This document shows positions 42,643 through 51,411 of a DNA stretch of 64,000 bases, piece by piece. The position numbers and the translations under genes are program-made. How positions within the stretch are numbered: position 1 is the first letter of the stretch; every line of letters starts with the position of its first letter. A model generated the notes under the pieces. The model was not told the DNA's origin, did no database searches, and saw nothing but the letters and a program-made list of their open reading frames with translations. The stretch is from Herminiimonas arsenitoxidans (GTDB taxonomy: Bacteria; Pseudomonadota; Gammaproteobacteria; Burkholderiales; Burkholderiaceae_D). The DNA lies in NCBI RefSeq assembly GCF_900130075.1, contig NZ_LT671418.1, positions 2,976,001 through 3,040,000 on the forward strand, given 5' to 3'.

Positions 42643-43227
42643 ATGGAAAACCAGACAGAAGATACTAAGCACAGCAAGTTGAATGCCCAGATGTTTGGCA
42701 AACTGGTTGTGATTGCTGTGATGATGTTTGGTTTTGGTTACCTGCTTGTTCCCATTTATAAGCAGATTTGTGAAATTACTGGCGTCAATATCCTCACCTC
42801 GCAAGAGATGAAGGTAAAACCGATCGATAATTCGCAGGTCGACAAGAGCAGAACGATTACAGTTGAGTTTGATGCCAATACACAAGGCCCGTTTCGTTTT
42901 CGTCCGACGGTCAATAGCATGCAAGTGCATCCGGGCGAAATGGCTCAGGTGGTGTATGAGGTAGTCAACACGCAAGCGCACAGCGTAGAAGCACAGGCAA
43001 TTCCGAGTTATGCACCGCAGCAAGCTGCAGCGCATTTCAAGAAAGTCGAATGCTTCTGCTTCCAGCAGCAAACGCTGGAAGCGAGTCAGGCGAAGCAGAT
43101 GCCGGTAGTGTTTTATCTGGATCCGGCTTTGCCCAAGGATGTGAAGACGATTACCTTGTCGTACACATTCTTCGAGATAGCCGGACGCGAAAAGAAGGCA
43201 GAATTAAAATCGGCAGTGGCAGGATAA
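42643..43227 (+). CDS. ctaG: Cytochrome c oxidase assembly protein CtaG (Cox11)
   Basis: A 194-residue protein that delivers copper to the CuB site of subunit I. One N-terminal span (about 12-38) is followed by a periplasmic beta domain with the Cu(I)-binding cysteines in KVECFCFQQQ and the conserved FDANTQGPFRFRP. The ATG at 42643 follows the small assembly gene closely. About 115 bases without a gene separate it from coxC; the DUF2970 gene often found there is missing. Confidence 0.96.
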   Translation: MENQTEDTKHSKLNAQMFGKLVVIAVMMFGFGYLLVPIYKQICEITGVNILTSQEMKVKPIDNSQVDKSRTITVEFDANTQGPFRFRPTVNSMQVHPGEMAQVVYEVVNTQAHSVEAQAIPSYAPQQAAAHFKKVECFCFQQQTLEASQAKQMPVVFYLDPALPKDVKTITLSYTFFEIAGREKKAELKSAVAG

Positions 43228-43349
43228 TAGTAAAAGAAGAAGTCGGCCGAGCAATCCAAGCCGATAGTCGAAATGAAATTTATCGCGTTGCCTGTGACAT
43301 AGTTTGATTTGTCCTTGCAGCGTCACTATTTGAATTTTGGGAGATGGAG

Positions 43350-44210
43350 ATGAGTGCTCAACACGCGAATGCGCCTTACTATTTCGTGCCTGGTCCTTCC
43401 AGATGGCCAGTGAGTGCCGGGGTTTCTTTACTCGTCATGATGCTAGGTGCATCAGGCTGGGTGAATGACGCTGCCTGGGGACCTTATGCAACGGCTGCTG
43501 GTTTGCTCGGCTTCCTCGTTGTGCTGTACTTCTGGTTCGGCGATGCGATCTCGGAATCCGAAGGCGGCATGTACAACAAGCGCATCGATGCATCCTATCG
43601 CTGGAGCATGAGCTGGTTCATCTTCTCCGAAGTCATGTTCTTTGCAGCATTCTTCGGCGCCTTGTTCTACGCACGCAGCATCGCGATGCCTTGGCTCGGC
43701 GATCTGGATAACAAAATCCTGTGGCCTGATTTTGCGGCACATTGGGGTAACGTTGGTCCAGCCGGCACAGTTGAGCCGTTCACGACGATGGGGCCATTCT
43801 GGATTCCAACAATCAATACAGCTCTGTTGTTGTTGTCGGGCGTGACGCTGACTATTTCTCATCACGCGATTCGTGAGAATCATCGTGGCAAGACAGCTTT
43901 CTGGCTGGCAGCAACCATTTTGTTGGGCGCGATCTTCATGGGCTTCCAAGTCTATGAATATATGCACGCTTACAGCGAACTGAACCTGAAATTGACTTCA
44001 GGTGTCTATGGTTCGACCTTCTTCCTGCTGACAGGCTTCCACGGCTTCCACGTGACCTTGGGTGCAATCATGCTGAGCGTCGTGTTGTACCGCGTACTGA
44101 AGGGACACTTCACTGCAGACAATCACTTTGCTTTTGAAGGTGCCGCTTGGTATTGGCACTTTGTCGACGTGGTCTGGCTCGGTTTGTACGTCGTGGTCTA
44201 CTGGCTGTAA
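43350..44210 (+). CDS. coxC: Cytochrome c oxidase subunit III
   Basis: A 286-residue, seven-span subunit. Typical features are YYFVPGPSRWP at the N-terminus, WSMSWFIFSEVMFFAAFFGAL (described in part: SEVMFFAAFFGALFYAR) and the C-terminal HFVDVVWLGLYVVVYW. Two ATG codons six bases apart are possible; the second (43350) stands at better spacing from GGGAG. A strong terminator follows. Confidence 0.96.
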   Translation: MSAQHANAPYYFVPGPSRWPVSAGVSLLVMMLGASGWVNDAAWGPYATAAGLLGFLVVLYFWFGDAISESEGGMYNKRIDASYRWSMSWFIFSEVMFFAAFFGALFYARSIAMPWLGDLDNKILWPDFAAHWGNVGPAGTVEPFTTMGPFWIPTINTALLLLSGVTLTISHHAIRENHRGKTAFWLAATILLGAIFMGFQVYEYMHAYSELNLKLTSGVYGSTFFLLTGFHGFHVTLGAIMLSVVLYRVLKGHFTADNHFAFEGAAWYWHFVDVVWLGLYVVVYWL

Positions 44211-44237
44211 GTCACGCTGGCAGTATTAGCGAGATAT

Positions 44238-44267
44238 AAAAAAGCCGCACCTCGGTGCGGCTTTTTT
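44238..44267. terminator. Terminator after coxC
   Basis: AAAAAAGCCGCAC (44238-44250), loop CTCG, GTGCGGCTTTTTT (44255-44267). A- and T-runs on both sides allow use from the convergent small gene too. Confidence 0.92.
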
Positions 44268-44322
44268 ACGATTGAAACGAGATGTTGCGTGTCGTGCAAT
44301 CAGAATTAAATAGAGCGAGAAA

Positions 44323-44523
44323 TTAGCGTATGCCGGTCGGTTGTATCAAGCCGAATCGATAGGCAACTAGTACCAGAATAAAGAGCGCGATAGAAAATCC
44401 GACGCGCATAGTCAGCGCCTTGACGGTGCGGTTACTTTTGCCTTTGTCCTTCATCAAGAAGAACAAGGCTGATCCCAGGCTGCCGAGGATCAAAATAAAA
44501 GCAATGGCGACTATGATTTTCAT
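44323..44523 (-). CDS. Twin transmembrane protein (DUF2909)
   Basis: A 66-residue protein with two membrane spans (about 3-23 and 38-60) around a basic loop (KDKGKSNRTVKALTMR) and the ending RFGLIQPTGIR. Family and position, opposite-strand between coxC and SURF1, match the DUF2909 proteins of betaproteobacterial oxidase clusters. The ATG at 44523 is chosen; the longer frame adds 14 residues unlike the family. Its role in oxidase assembly is likely from context but unproven. Confidence 0.85.
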   Translation of the reverse strand: MKIIVAIAFILILGSLGSALFFLMKDKGKSNRTVKALTMRVGFSIALFILVLVAYRFGLIQPTGIR

Positions 44524-44600
44524 GGCAATGATGGATGTGTTCGCTGTCTGACAGAACGCTGCCACCCGATGCAGGATGTGTTGAGTAAAGTGACATTGTA

Positions 44601-45314
44601 ATGCGATTCACCTTCCGATTTAGACTCATTCCATTTGTTGCTGCAGCCATTGCGGTGGCCATCGGTTTGTCCTTGGGGCAATGGCAAACGCGGCGTGCGG
44701 CTGAAAAAATTGCCATTGAACAAAAACTCCAGATACGCCAAGCTGCGCCAGCACTTCAGTTAGGCGACATCACGCCACATTCCGATGAAATTGAATATCG
44801 CCGAGTCCTCGTTAAAGGTGAGTTTCTACGCGATTGGCCTATCTATCTGGATAACCGCCCGCATAACGGTGTGGCCGGATTTTATTTGCTGATGCCGTTT
44901 AAAATTGCGACTAGCAATCTGTACGTATTGGTTGCGCGTGGCTGGGTTCCGCGCAATGCTGCAGACCGAACCAAAATGCCGCCGCTGGTTACGCCAGAAG
45001 GAATGATAGAGATCGAGGGCACGGCACGGCACGATATCGGGCATGTCATGCAGCTTGGCGCAGTGGATGCGCCACGCCCACATGCGATTGTGCAAAATCT
45101 CGATATCGCCAGTTTTGCGGAGGCCAGCCAATTAAAAATGGCGCCGATACTTCTTGAGCAGTTGAGTGATACGAAGGATGGTTTGGTGCGTGATTGGCCT
45201 GTGCCATCTAGCGGTGTGGAGAAACATCGTGGTTATGCATTTCAGTGGTACGGATTGGCTGCAATGGCCTTCATTTTTTTTGTTGTGACAGGAATTCGAC
45301 GTGGAACCAAATAA
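44601..45314 (+). CDS. SURF1 family oxidase assembly protein
   Basis: A 237-residue protein with spans at both ends (about 8-24 and 214-232) and a periplasmic loop, the SURF1 plan. Typical motifs are LGQWQTRRA after the first span, VLVKGEF, YLLMPFKI and VARGWVPRNAAD. SURF1 assists heme a insertion into subunit I. Its end overlaps the next gene by 14 bp. Confidence 0.93.
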   Translation: MRFTFRFRLIPFVAAAIAVAIGLSLGQWQTRRAAEKIAIEQKLQIRQAAPALQLGDITPHSDEIEYRRVLVKGEFLRDWPIYLDNRPHNGVAGFYLLMPFKIATSNLYVLVARGWVPRNAADRTKMPPLVTPEGMIEIEGTARHDIGHVMQLGAVDAPRPHAIVQNLDIASFAEASQLKMAPILLEQLSDTKDGLVRDWPVPSSGVEKHRGYAFQWYGLAAMAFIFFVVTGIRRGTK

Positions 45315-45885
45315 AAACAAGGGACGCTGGAAGTTATTCGCCGTGGTTTTGGTCTGTGCGGCACCGATTATTCTGTCGTACTTTACGTATTACGTGATCA
45401 AGCCGCAGAGTCGTACCAATTACGGTGCACTTATAGACCCGCGTGAACATCCAATACCAGAGCTTGGTGCGATGACCTTGGACAAGAAGCCGACTACGCT
45501 TGATGCCTACCAAGGGAAATGGGTCATGTTGCAGGTGAGCGATGCTGATTGCGAAGCTTCGTGCGAAAAGAAATTGCACGATATGCGGCAGTTGCGTCTG
45601 GCGCAAGGCAAAGAGATGGAGCGTATCGAACGTGTCTGGCTCATTACAGATGACAAGCCACTGGATACCATCTTGATTCGTGAATTCGATGGCACCGAGA
45701 TGTTGCGCGTCAAAGCAGATGTCGTGCGTGCATGGTTGCCAGTGGAAGAGGGAACTAAAGTGACTGATCATATCTATATGATCGATCCACTTGGACATTT
45801 GATGATGCGTTTCCCTAAAGATGCTGATCCAAACAAGATCAAGAAAGATTTGTACAAACTCTTAAAGGCTTCTGCAATTGGCTGA
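45301..45885 (+). CDS. Sco-like membrane-anchored thioredoxin-fold protein
   Basis: A 194-residue protein that starts at GTG 45301 inside the SURF1 gene. One span (about 11-30) anchors a thioredoxin-like domain. A CX3C pair (DADCEASCEKK) stands where Sco proteins have theirs, and a histidine in TDHIYMIDPLGH fits the third copper ligand. It is diverged from the classical Sco protein at 47917-48513. Located between SURF1 and ctaA, it is likely to act in oxidase copper or thiol handling; this is inference. Confidence 0.82.
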   Translation: MEPNKNKGRWKLFAVVLVCAAPIILSYFTYYVIKPQSRTNYGALIDPREHPIPELGAMTLDKKPTTLDAYQGKWVMLQVSDADCEASCEKKLHDMRQLRLAQGKEMERIERVWLITDDKPLDTILIREFDGTEMLRVKADVVRAWLPVEEGTKVTDHIYMIDPLGHLMMRFPKDADPNKIKKDLYKLLKASAIG

Positions 45886-47032
45886 TTCCGGCATGCTGTT
45901 TCAACTCGCAAGCAAAGGCATACTGGTTGCCTTGCTGGCGTTCGTCATCGTGTGGTCTTCCAAGGACCCAAACAAATACCGCAAGCTGGTATGGGTGACT
46001 TTGTTTCTCACATTTGACGTGATCATGTTCGGTGCTTTTACGCGACTGACGGATTCTGGTCTCGGTTGTCCTGACTGGCCAGGTTGCTACGGTCATGCCA
46101 ATCCTCTGCAAGCGATGGAGCACATTCGTGCGGCAGAAGCATTGATGCCGGATGGCCCTGTCACAGTCATGAAGGCCTGGGTGGAAATGATCCATCGCTA
46201 TCTGGCGATGGGTATAGGCGTGTTGATCATCGCTATCGTGGTGATTTCGTGGCGCTTCTGGTTGCAGAGCGGTCGCACGATACAAAAATTCTCGCCACAT
46301 TTCCCAGTCGCATTATTAGTGTTCGTCTGCATACAAGGTGCGTTCGGTGCGTGGACTGTGACGATGAAACTGCAGCCAGTCATCGTCACGATACATTTAT
46401 TGCTAGGCATGACCTTGCTGGCGATGTTGACTTGGGTAGGCGCAAGGCAAAAGGAGCATGCGCCGGTTGATAGCAGTGCGTATGCCTTGCGGATCCCCGC
46501 GTTGATCGCTTTGATTTTGCTGGCAGTACAGATTGCCTTGGGCGGTTGGGTCAGCACCAATTACGCAGCTTTGGCTTGCAGCGATTTTCCGCTTTGTCAT
46601 GGTGCGGTGATCCCGCAGATGGATTTTGAAAACGGCTTTACGCTCTGGCGCAGCTTGGGTATGACGGCTGATGGCGAATATTTGCCATTCCCTGCATTGA
46701 CGGCAATTCACTGGACGCACAGAGTGTTTGCTTTCGTTGTGGTCGGCTATATCGGCTGGGTTTGCTACAAGGCGTACAAGATAGAAGGTTTGCGCGTCAC
46801 CGCGCGTGCTGTTCTGGGTGCGTTGGCATTGCAGATCACTATCGGTATTGCAACAGTGTCATTGAAATGGCCGTTGGCATTGGCGGTTGCGCACAATGGT
46901 TGTGCAGCGCTGCTTGTCCTATTGCTGGTCATGTTAAACTACAAGGCTAGAATTCCCGGTAATGCCGGGCACAATCACGCGTCGGATCAGATTGATTCAC
47001 GCCCGCCGGCAGTATCGAACAACAACGCATGA
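45878..47032 (+). CDS. ctaA: Heme A synthase (CtaA/Cox15)
   Basis: A membrane monooxygenase that turns heme O into heme A. The 384-residue protein has eight spans with the family motifs [22 protein letters not shown] (first part [13 protein letters not shown]), [22 protein letters not shown] and IHWTHRVFA holding the heme-ligand histidines. The start is uncertain: a TTG at 45878 follows AAAGG at nine bases, while an ATG at 45893 gives a five-residue shorter protein with no ribosome-binding site. The stop overlaps ctaB as ATGA. Confidence 0.95.
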   Translation: MADSGMLFQLASKGILVALLAFVIVWSSKDPNKYRKLVWVTLFLTFDVIMFGAFTRLTDSGLGCPDWPGCYGHANPLQAMEHIRAAEALMPDGPVTVMKAWVEMIHRYLAMGIGVLIIAIVVISWRFWLQSGRTIQKFSPHFPVALLVFVCIQGAFGAWTVTMKLQPVIVTIHLLLGMTLLAMLTWVGARQKEHAPVDSSAYALRIPALIALILLAVQIALGGWVSTNYAALACSDFPLCHGAVIPQMDFENGFTLWRSLGMTADGEYLPFPALTAIHWTHRVFAFVVVGYIGWVCYKAYKIEGLRVTARAVLGALALQITIGIATVSLKWPLALAVAHNGCAALLVLLLVMLNYKARIPGNAGHNHASDQIDSRPPAVSNNNA

Positions 47033-47913
47033 CTACTCTGACAGCTTCCCAAAATCGTATTGCCCAATATTGGGCCTTGACCAAGCCGCGTGTGACGCAG
47101 CTTGCAGTTTTTTGCGCCGTCATCGGCATGTTCTTGGCAACGCCTGAGTTGCCGAGTTGGAAAATTGTTGTTGCTGCAACGATAGGCATCTGGTTGTTGG
47201 CTGGTGCTGCATTTGCCATCAATTGCCTGGTGGAGCGTGAAATCGACTCGCGCATGGCGCGTACCGCACGTCGTCCTATGGCGCGCGGCGAAATTACCGT
47301 GCTGCAAACGCTGGTTTTTTCCGGCGTGATCGGTGGTGCCGGCATGTGGGTGCTGTACAACTTCGTCAATCCGCTGACGATGTGGCTGACCTTTGCCACT
47401 TTTGTCGGTTACGCAGTGATTTATACGATCATCCTCAAACCAGCGACGCCGCAGAATATCGTGATCGGTGGCTTGTCTGGCGCGATGCCGCCAGCGCTCG
47501 GCTGGGCTGCGGTTGCCAACGATCTGCCTATGCAGGCGTGGATACTGGTCTTGATTATCTTCATCTGGACGCCGCCGCATTTCTGGGCACTGGCTTTGTA
47601 CCGTCGCGATGAATATGCGAAGTCGGGGCTGCCTATGTTGCCAATCACGCATGGCACGGCTTTCACCCAGTTTCATATCTGGTTGTACACGATTGCTTTG
47701 GTGGCAACGACCATGTTGCCATTTGCAGTTGGCATGAGTGGATTGATTTATCTGGTTGCGGTTGCGATTCTTGATGCGATTTTTGTTTGGTACGCGTGGC
47801 AGGTGTATCGCCATTACACCGACATGATTGCGCGCAAGATGTTTGCATACTCGATCATCTATCTGTCGCTATTGTTTGCGGCCTTGCTGGTCGATCACTA
47901 TTTGAGATTTTAA
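47029..47913 (+). CDS. ctaB: Protoheme IX farnesyltransferase (CtaB/CyoE)
   Basis: Adds a farnesyl chain to heme b to give heme O. A 294-residue UbiA-type prenyltransferase with about eight to nine spans; the Asp-rich site is [21 protein letters not shown] (core [15 protein letters not shown]) and the second motif [15 protein letters not shown]. It overlaps ctaA by four bases and is followed by sco with a 3-bp gap, so the heme A genes and copper chaperone are tightly coupled. Confidence 0.96.
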   Translation: MTTLTASQNRIAQYWALTKPRVTQLAVFCAVIGMFLATPELPSWKIVVAATIGIWLLAGAAFAINCLVEREIDSRMARTARRPMARGEITVLQTLVFSGVIGGAGMWVLYNFVNPLTMWLTFATFVGYAVIYTIILKPATPQNIVIGGLSGAMPPALGWAAVANDLPMQAWILVLIIFIWTPPHFWALALYRRDEYAKSGLPMLPITHGTAFTQFHIWLYTIALVATTMLPFAVGMSGLIYLVAVAILDAIFVWYAWQVYRHYTDMIARKMFAYSIIYLSLLFAALLVDHYLRF

Positions 47914-47916
47914 AAA

Positions 47917-48513
47917 ATGCGTTTTCGTTCCCTACTGATCATGTGTGCTGCTGTATTTGCTTTGAGTGCTTGCAGCGATAAAGCAAAACCTGTTGTGTTC
48001 AATAACACCGATCTCACCGGTTTGGGCTACGCGAAAGATTTTTCGCTGCACGATCACAATGGCAAGCTGCGCACTTTGGCAGATTTCAAAGGTAAAGCAG
48101 TCGTCGTGTTTTTCGGCTTTACGCAATGTCCTGACGTTTGTCCGACGACCATGATGGAAATGTCGAATGTGATGAAAGAGCTGGGACCGGATGCTGATCG
48201 CGTGCAGGTTCTGTTCGTAACCGTCGATCCTGAGCGTGATACCGCAGCTTTGCTGGCGCAGTATGTACCGGCATTTGATCCACGCTTCCTCGGTTTGCGC
48301 GGCGATCTGGCAGAGACTGAAAAAACTGCTAAAGAATTCAAAGTGTTTTATCAAAAAGTACCAGGCAAAACACCGGGTAGTTACACCGTCGATCACACTG
48401 CGGGCAGCTATGTATTTGATCCAGAAGGACGAATCCGTTTGTTCATACGGCACGGGCAGGGCATAGAACCTATCGTGCAGGATCTGAAGACTTTGCTGGC
48501 AGAGAAAACCTAA
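47917..48513 (+). CDS. Sco1/SenC copper chaperone, lipoprotein
   Basis: A 198-residue periplasmic protein that inserts copper in the CuA site or reduces its cysteines. The N-terminus has a lipobox (FALSAC with the lipid Cys at about residue 20). The copper ligands are the CX3C pair in FTQCPDVCPTT and the His in VDHTAGSYVFD. Normal length. It closes the oxidase operon and is followed by a strong terminator. Confidence 0.95.
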   Translation: MRFRSLLIMCAAVFALSACSDKAKPVVFNNTDLTGLGYAKDFSLHDHNGKLRTLADFKGKAVVVFFGFTQCPDVCPTTMMEMSNVMKELGPDADRVQVLFVTVDPERDTAALLAQYVPAFDPRFLGLRGDLAETEKTAKEFKVFYQKVPGKTPGSYTVDHTAGSYVFDPEGRIRLFIRHGQGIEPIVQDLKTLLAEKT

Positions 48514-48524
48514 AAGACAGACAT

Positions 48525-48555
48525 AAAAAAAGGCGCTCGTAAGAGCGCCTTTTTT
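48525..48555. terminator. Bidirectional terminator between sco and rpoH
   Basis: GGCGCTC (48532-48538), loop GTAA, GAGCGCC (48543-48549), with seven A before and six T after. Confidence 0.92.
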
Positions 48556-48571
48556 GTTCGCTGTTGTCTAC

Positions 48572-49468
48572 TTAGGAGTAGGCGGCCAGCGAGCCTTTCA
48601 TTTTTTTCAGAGCGACTGCCTCGATCTGGCGTATGCGTTCAGCCGATACGCCGAACTCATCTGCCAACTCGTGCAGCGTTGCGCCCGAACCATCATCGTT
48701 TGCCAACCAACGTGCTTCGACAATACGACGTGAGCGTGGGTCCAGTTTGCCTAATGCGCTAGACAGACCTTCGGTTTGCAGGCGATCGAATTGTTGCGAC
48801 TCCAATACCTTGGTCGGTTCCTGCATGTCCGAAGACAGATAGGCGATAGGTGCAAACTTGTCGTCTTCATCGTCGGTAGGCGCTTCCAGTGCAATATCGC
48901 GACCGGACAGACGTGTTTCCATTTCGATGACTTCTTCACGTTTGACGTTCAAGGTTTTCGCCAATGCGTCTACTTGATCCGGAGTCATGGAATCCAGGCC
49001 GGTTTTGTGGCTGCGCAGATTGAAGAACAACTTGCGTTGTGCCTTTGTCGTTGCCACTTTCACCAAGCGCCAGTTTTTCAGGATGTACTCATGCATTTCA
49101 GCCTTGATCCAGTGCATGGAGTACGAAACCAGACGTACGCCTTGATCCGGATCGAAGCGTTTCACGGCTTTCATCAAGCCGATATTGCCTTCCTGAATCA
49201 GATCAGCGTGCGGCAAGCCGTAACCCAGATAGCCACGAGCGATCGATACGACCAAGCGCAAATGCGACAGCACGAGTTTTTGCGCAGCGCCGAGATCGTT
49301 CTCGTCGCGCAGGCGGCGTGCCAAAGACATTTCCTCTTCGTGCGTCAGCATAGGCAGGCGATTGACCGCCGAGATGTAAGCGTCAATATTGCCCAGCGCG
49401 CCAGAAAAGCCCAAAGCCAGCATATTGCTGTTTGGGATCAATGCGGTCGATGCAGATGCTGCTTTCAT
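48572..49468 (-). CDS. rpoH: Heat-shock sigma factor RpoH (sigma 32)
   Basis: A 298-residue sigma70-family factor. Region 2 contains LVVSIARGYLGYGLPHADLIQEGNIGLMKAV (core DLIQEGNIGLM), and the RpoH box QRKLFFNLRS lies between regions 2 and 3. Region 4 has the helix-turn-helix LHELADEFGVSAERIRQIE. It directs transcription of heat-shock genes. A GGAG ribosome-binding site precedes the ATG. The promoter region carries a perfect CIRCE element, so HrcA should repress it. Confidence 0.96.
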   Translation of the reverse strand: MKAASASTALIPNSNMLALGFSGALGNIDAYISAVNRLPMLTHEEEMSLARRLRDENDLGAAQKLVLSHLRLVVSIARGYLGYGLPHADLIQEGNIGLMKAVKRFDPDQGVRLVSYSMHWIKAEMHEYILKNWRLVKVATTKAQRKLFFNLRSHKTGLDSMTPDQVDALAKTLNVKREEVIEMETRLSGRDIALEAPTDDEDDKFAPIAYLSSDMQEPTKVLESQQFDRLQTEGLSSALGKLDPRSRRIVEARWLANDDGSGATLHELADEFGVSAERIRQIEAVALKKMKGSLAAYS

Positions 49469-49540
49469 GCGTTCTCCTTGCTAAATTTCATTCAGAAGCT
49501 GATTTGCTGTCATAGAGCAAAATCATTTACAGGAGCTATA

Positions 49541-49567
49541 TTAGCACTCTCTTTAAATGAGTGCTAA
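49541..49567. promoter_or_regulatory. CIRCE element (HrcA operator) upstream of rpoH
   Basis: TTAGCACTC (49541-49549), nine bases, GAGTGCTAA (49559-49567): a perfect match to the CIRCE consensus. It begins right at the expected transcription start of rpoH (7 bases after TATAAA), where bound HrcA would block initiation. Confidence 0.97.
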
Positions 49568-49715
49568 TGAGGGTTTTATACTGCTCTCATAGCTTAAATG
49601 CTATTGCATGTCTGATCACAATTGCACTTTTCTTGTGGGAATTAGAGCCTGATTATGGGCGGAAGTTGCGCGAGGAATACGATTTCTGATGAAGATTTAC
49701 ATTTCTTTACAGAAA

Positions 49716-49743
49716 GAAAAAGGGCCTGAAAAGGCCCTTTTTT
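49716..49743. terminator. Terminator of ftsYEX
   Basis: GGGCC (49722-49726) with GGCCC (49733-49737), an A-run before and T-run after; on the minus strand it follows ftsX. Confidence 0.82.
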
Positions 49744-49787
49744 GTATGTGCTGAATGTTGGCGTCAGTGGGCGCTCACATGCGCGTA

Positions 49788-50714
49788 TTACGCCAGACGC
49801 GCTAAATGGCGCTGCACCGACAATAACGCACCGATCAAGCCAAGGAAGGCACTGGCGGCAAGCAGGATCAGCGTGGCGATGAGATCCAGTGGCGCCAAGC
49901 GGAACTCGGATGCGTATAAACGGGCGAAGTCGGCGATAGCCGCGTTCAAGGGATTCAGGGCCACGGCAACCGCGATCAGCGCAACTGCCCCGGCGATCAG
50001 GCCTAGCAAGGCGCCGGTGTAATAAAACGGCCGACAAATGAAAGAATCGGTCGCGCCGACCAGACGTGAGACTTCGATTTCTTCGCGCTGCGTCATGACT
50101 TGCAAGCGGATGGTGTTGAAGACCACTGCGACGACGACGACGGCCAGCGTGGTAGCGAGGAAGATCAGGATCAGGCGCATGACTTGCAGCAAGGCCGCCA
50201 GACGTTCTACCCAGGCGGAATCGATTTGTACATATTCGACGCCGCTCAGCGCTTTCAGTTTTTCAACGATAGCAGTGATTTTCTTGGCGTCGCCGTCATT
50301 TTGAAAGCCGGTCATTTTGACGACGTAAGCATCAGGCAAAGGATTCGCACCCAGCGTGGTGATGGCATCGTCCAGGCCAGTTTTGTCTTTGAGCGTGCTG
50401 AGCGCTTTTTCGCGCGGGATGAATTCCAGTTTGACTGGATGCTTGGCTTCTTGCGCAATGCGTTTGATTTCAGGGCCGACGGCAGTCGCACGTTCGCGCG
50501 AGGCATCCATCGCCATGAAAATGCTGATTTCCGGTTGCACAGCCAATTGTTCGGAGACGGGACGCACGTTTTCCAGCAAAGTTAATCCGGCAAAGGGCAG
50601 CGCCAGCGCAATTGAAACCACCAATACGTTCAGCAGGAAGTTGCCCGGCGTTTTGAACAGGTGACGGAAAGCATCGCCTAGCGCAAAGCCATGTTGTCTG
50701 AGCCAGCTATTCAT
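49788..50714 (-). CDS. ftsX: Cell division protein FtsX
   Basis: A 308-residue inner-membrane protein with four spans (near residues 27-48, 182-205, 235-260 and 280-302) and a periplasmic loop with SIFMAMDASRERATAVGPEIKR that in E. coli contacts EnvC. With FtsE it regulates septal amidases. Its ATG overlaps the ftsE stop (ATGA). Ends with a strong terminator. Confidence 0.95.
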   Translation of the reverse strand: MNSWLRQHGFALGDAFRHLFKTPGNFLLNVLVVSIALALPFAGLTLLENVRPVSEQLAVQPEISIFMAMDASRERATAVGPEIKRIAQEAKHPVKLEFIPREKALSTLKDKTGLDDAITTLGANPLPDAYVVKMTGFQNDGDAKKITAIVEKLKALSGVEYVQIDSAWVERLAALLQVMRLILIFLATTLAVVVVAVVFNTIRLQVMTQREEIEVSRLVGATDSFICRPFYYTGALLGLIAGAVALIAVAVALNPLNAAIADFARLYASEFRLAPLDLIATLILLAASAFLGLIGALLSVQRHLARLA

Positions 50715-51403
50715 GCGGACACCTGCGGAGCTGTCGGTGCTGTTCTGCGCCAGCTTTCGATAATTTTTCCATGATCGAGATAAATCACGCGAGTCGCGGT
50801 ATCGAGAAATTGTTCGTCGTGGGTAGAGATCAGGCAGGTCACGCCGACTGCATGAAAGGCCTTGAGCGCATCCAAGACCTTGTTGGCGCTTTCGCGATCC
50901 AGATTGGCGGTCGGTTCGTCAGCCAGTATGATTTGCGGGCGATTAACGATGGCGCGGGCGATGGCGACGCGTTGTTGTTCACCGCCGGACAAGGTCAGTG
51001 GTGCAGAAGATGCCTTGTCGAGCAGGCCGACTTTATCCAGCGCTGCACGGGCGCGACGCTCGGCATCGGCACGTGATGCGCCACAGACGATCAGCGGCAG
51101 CATGACGTTAGCCAATACATTGCGATCCGACAGCAAGCGTTGCTGCTGGAAAATCAAACCGAGATTGCGGCGCAGATACGGCATGCCGGATGATTTGATG
51201 CGACTGATGTCGTGGCCGCTGACGATGATCGAACCTTCGCTCGGTCTTTCCATCGCCGCAATCAATTTCAGTAGCGTGGATTTGCCGGCACCGGATGGGC
51301 CGGCCAGAAAGACCAGTTCACCTTTGCCGACCGACAGTGTGATGTCGGACAGCGCGGTCACATTCTGTGTATATTTTTTCGAGACTTGGTGGAATTCAAT
51401 CAT
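50711..51403 (-). CDS. ftsE: Cell division ATP-binding protein FtsE
   Basis: A 230-residue ABC ATPase: Walker A GPSGAGKSTLLKLI, signature LSGGEQQRVAIARA, Walker B ILADEPT, and the early segment VSKKYTQNVTALSDI typical of FtsE. The C-terminal ten residues are extra and proline/alanine-rich. It lies eight bases after ftsY and overlaps ftsX, the classic ftsYEX operon. Confidence 0.96.
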   Translation of the reverse strand: MIEFHQVSKKYTQNVTALSDITLSVGKGELVFLAGPSGAGKSTLLKLIAAMERPSEGSIIVSGHDISRIKSSGMPYLRRNLGLIFQQQRLLSDRNVLANVMLPLIVCGASRADAERRARAALDKVGLLDKASSAPLTLSGGEQQRVAIARAIVNRPQIILADEPTANLDRESANKVLDALKAFHAVGVTCLISTHDEQFLDTATRVIYLDHGKIIESWRRTAPTAPQVSA

Positions 51404-51411
51404 CGATATCG

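Larger units (their letters stand above)
49469..49787. other. Intergenic region: rpoH promoter and ftsX terminator
   Basis: About 320 bases without a gene. On the minus strand a -10-like TATAAA (49575-49580) and the CIRCE operator (49541-49567) mark the rpoH promoter. Near the other end lies the ftsX terminator (49716-49743). The 130 bases between show nothing I recognise. Confidence 0.6.

Noticed and set aside
43228-43349. DUF2970 gene between ctaG and coxC
   Set aside because: Expected from related clusters, but the 120-base gap contains only very short frames without similarity to it.
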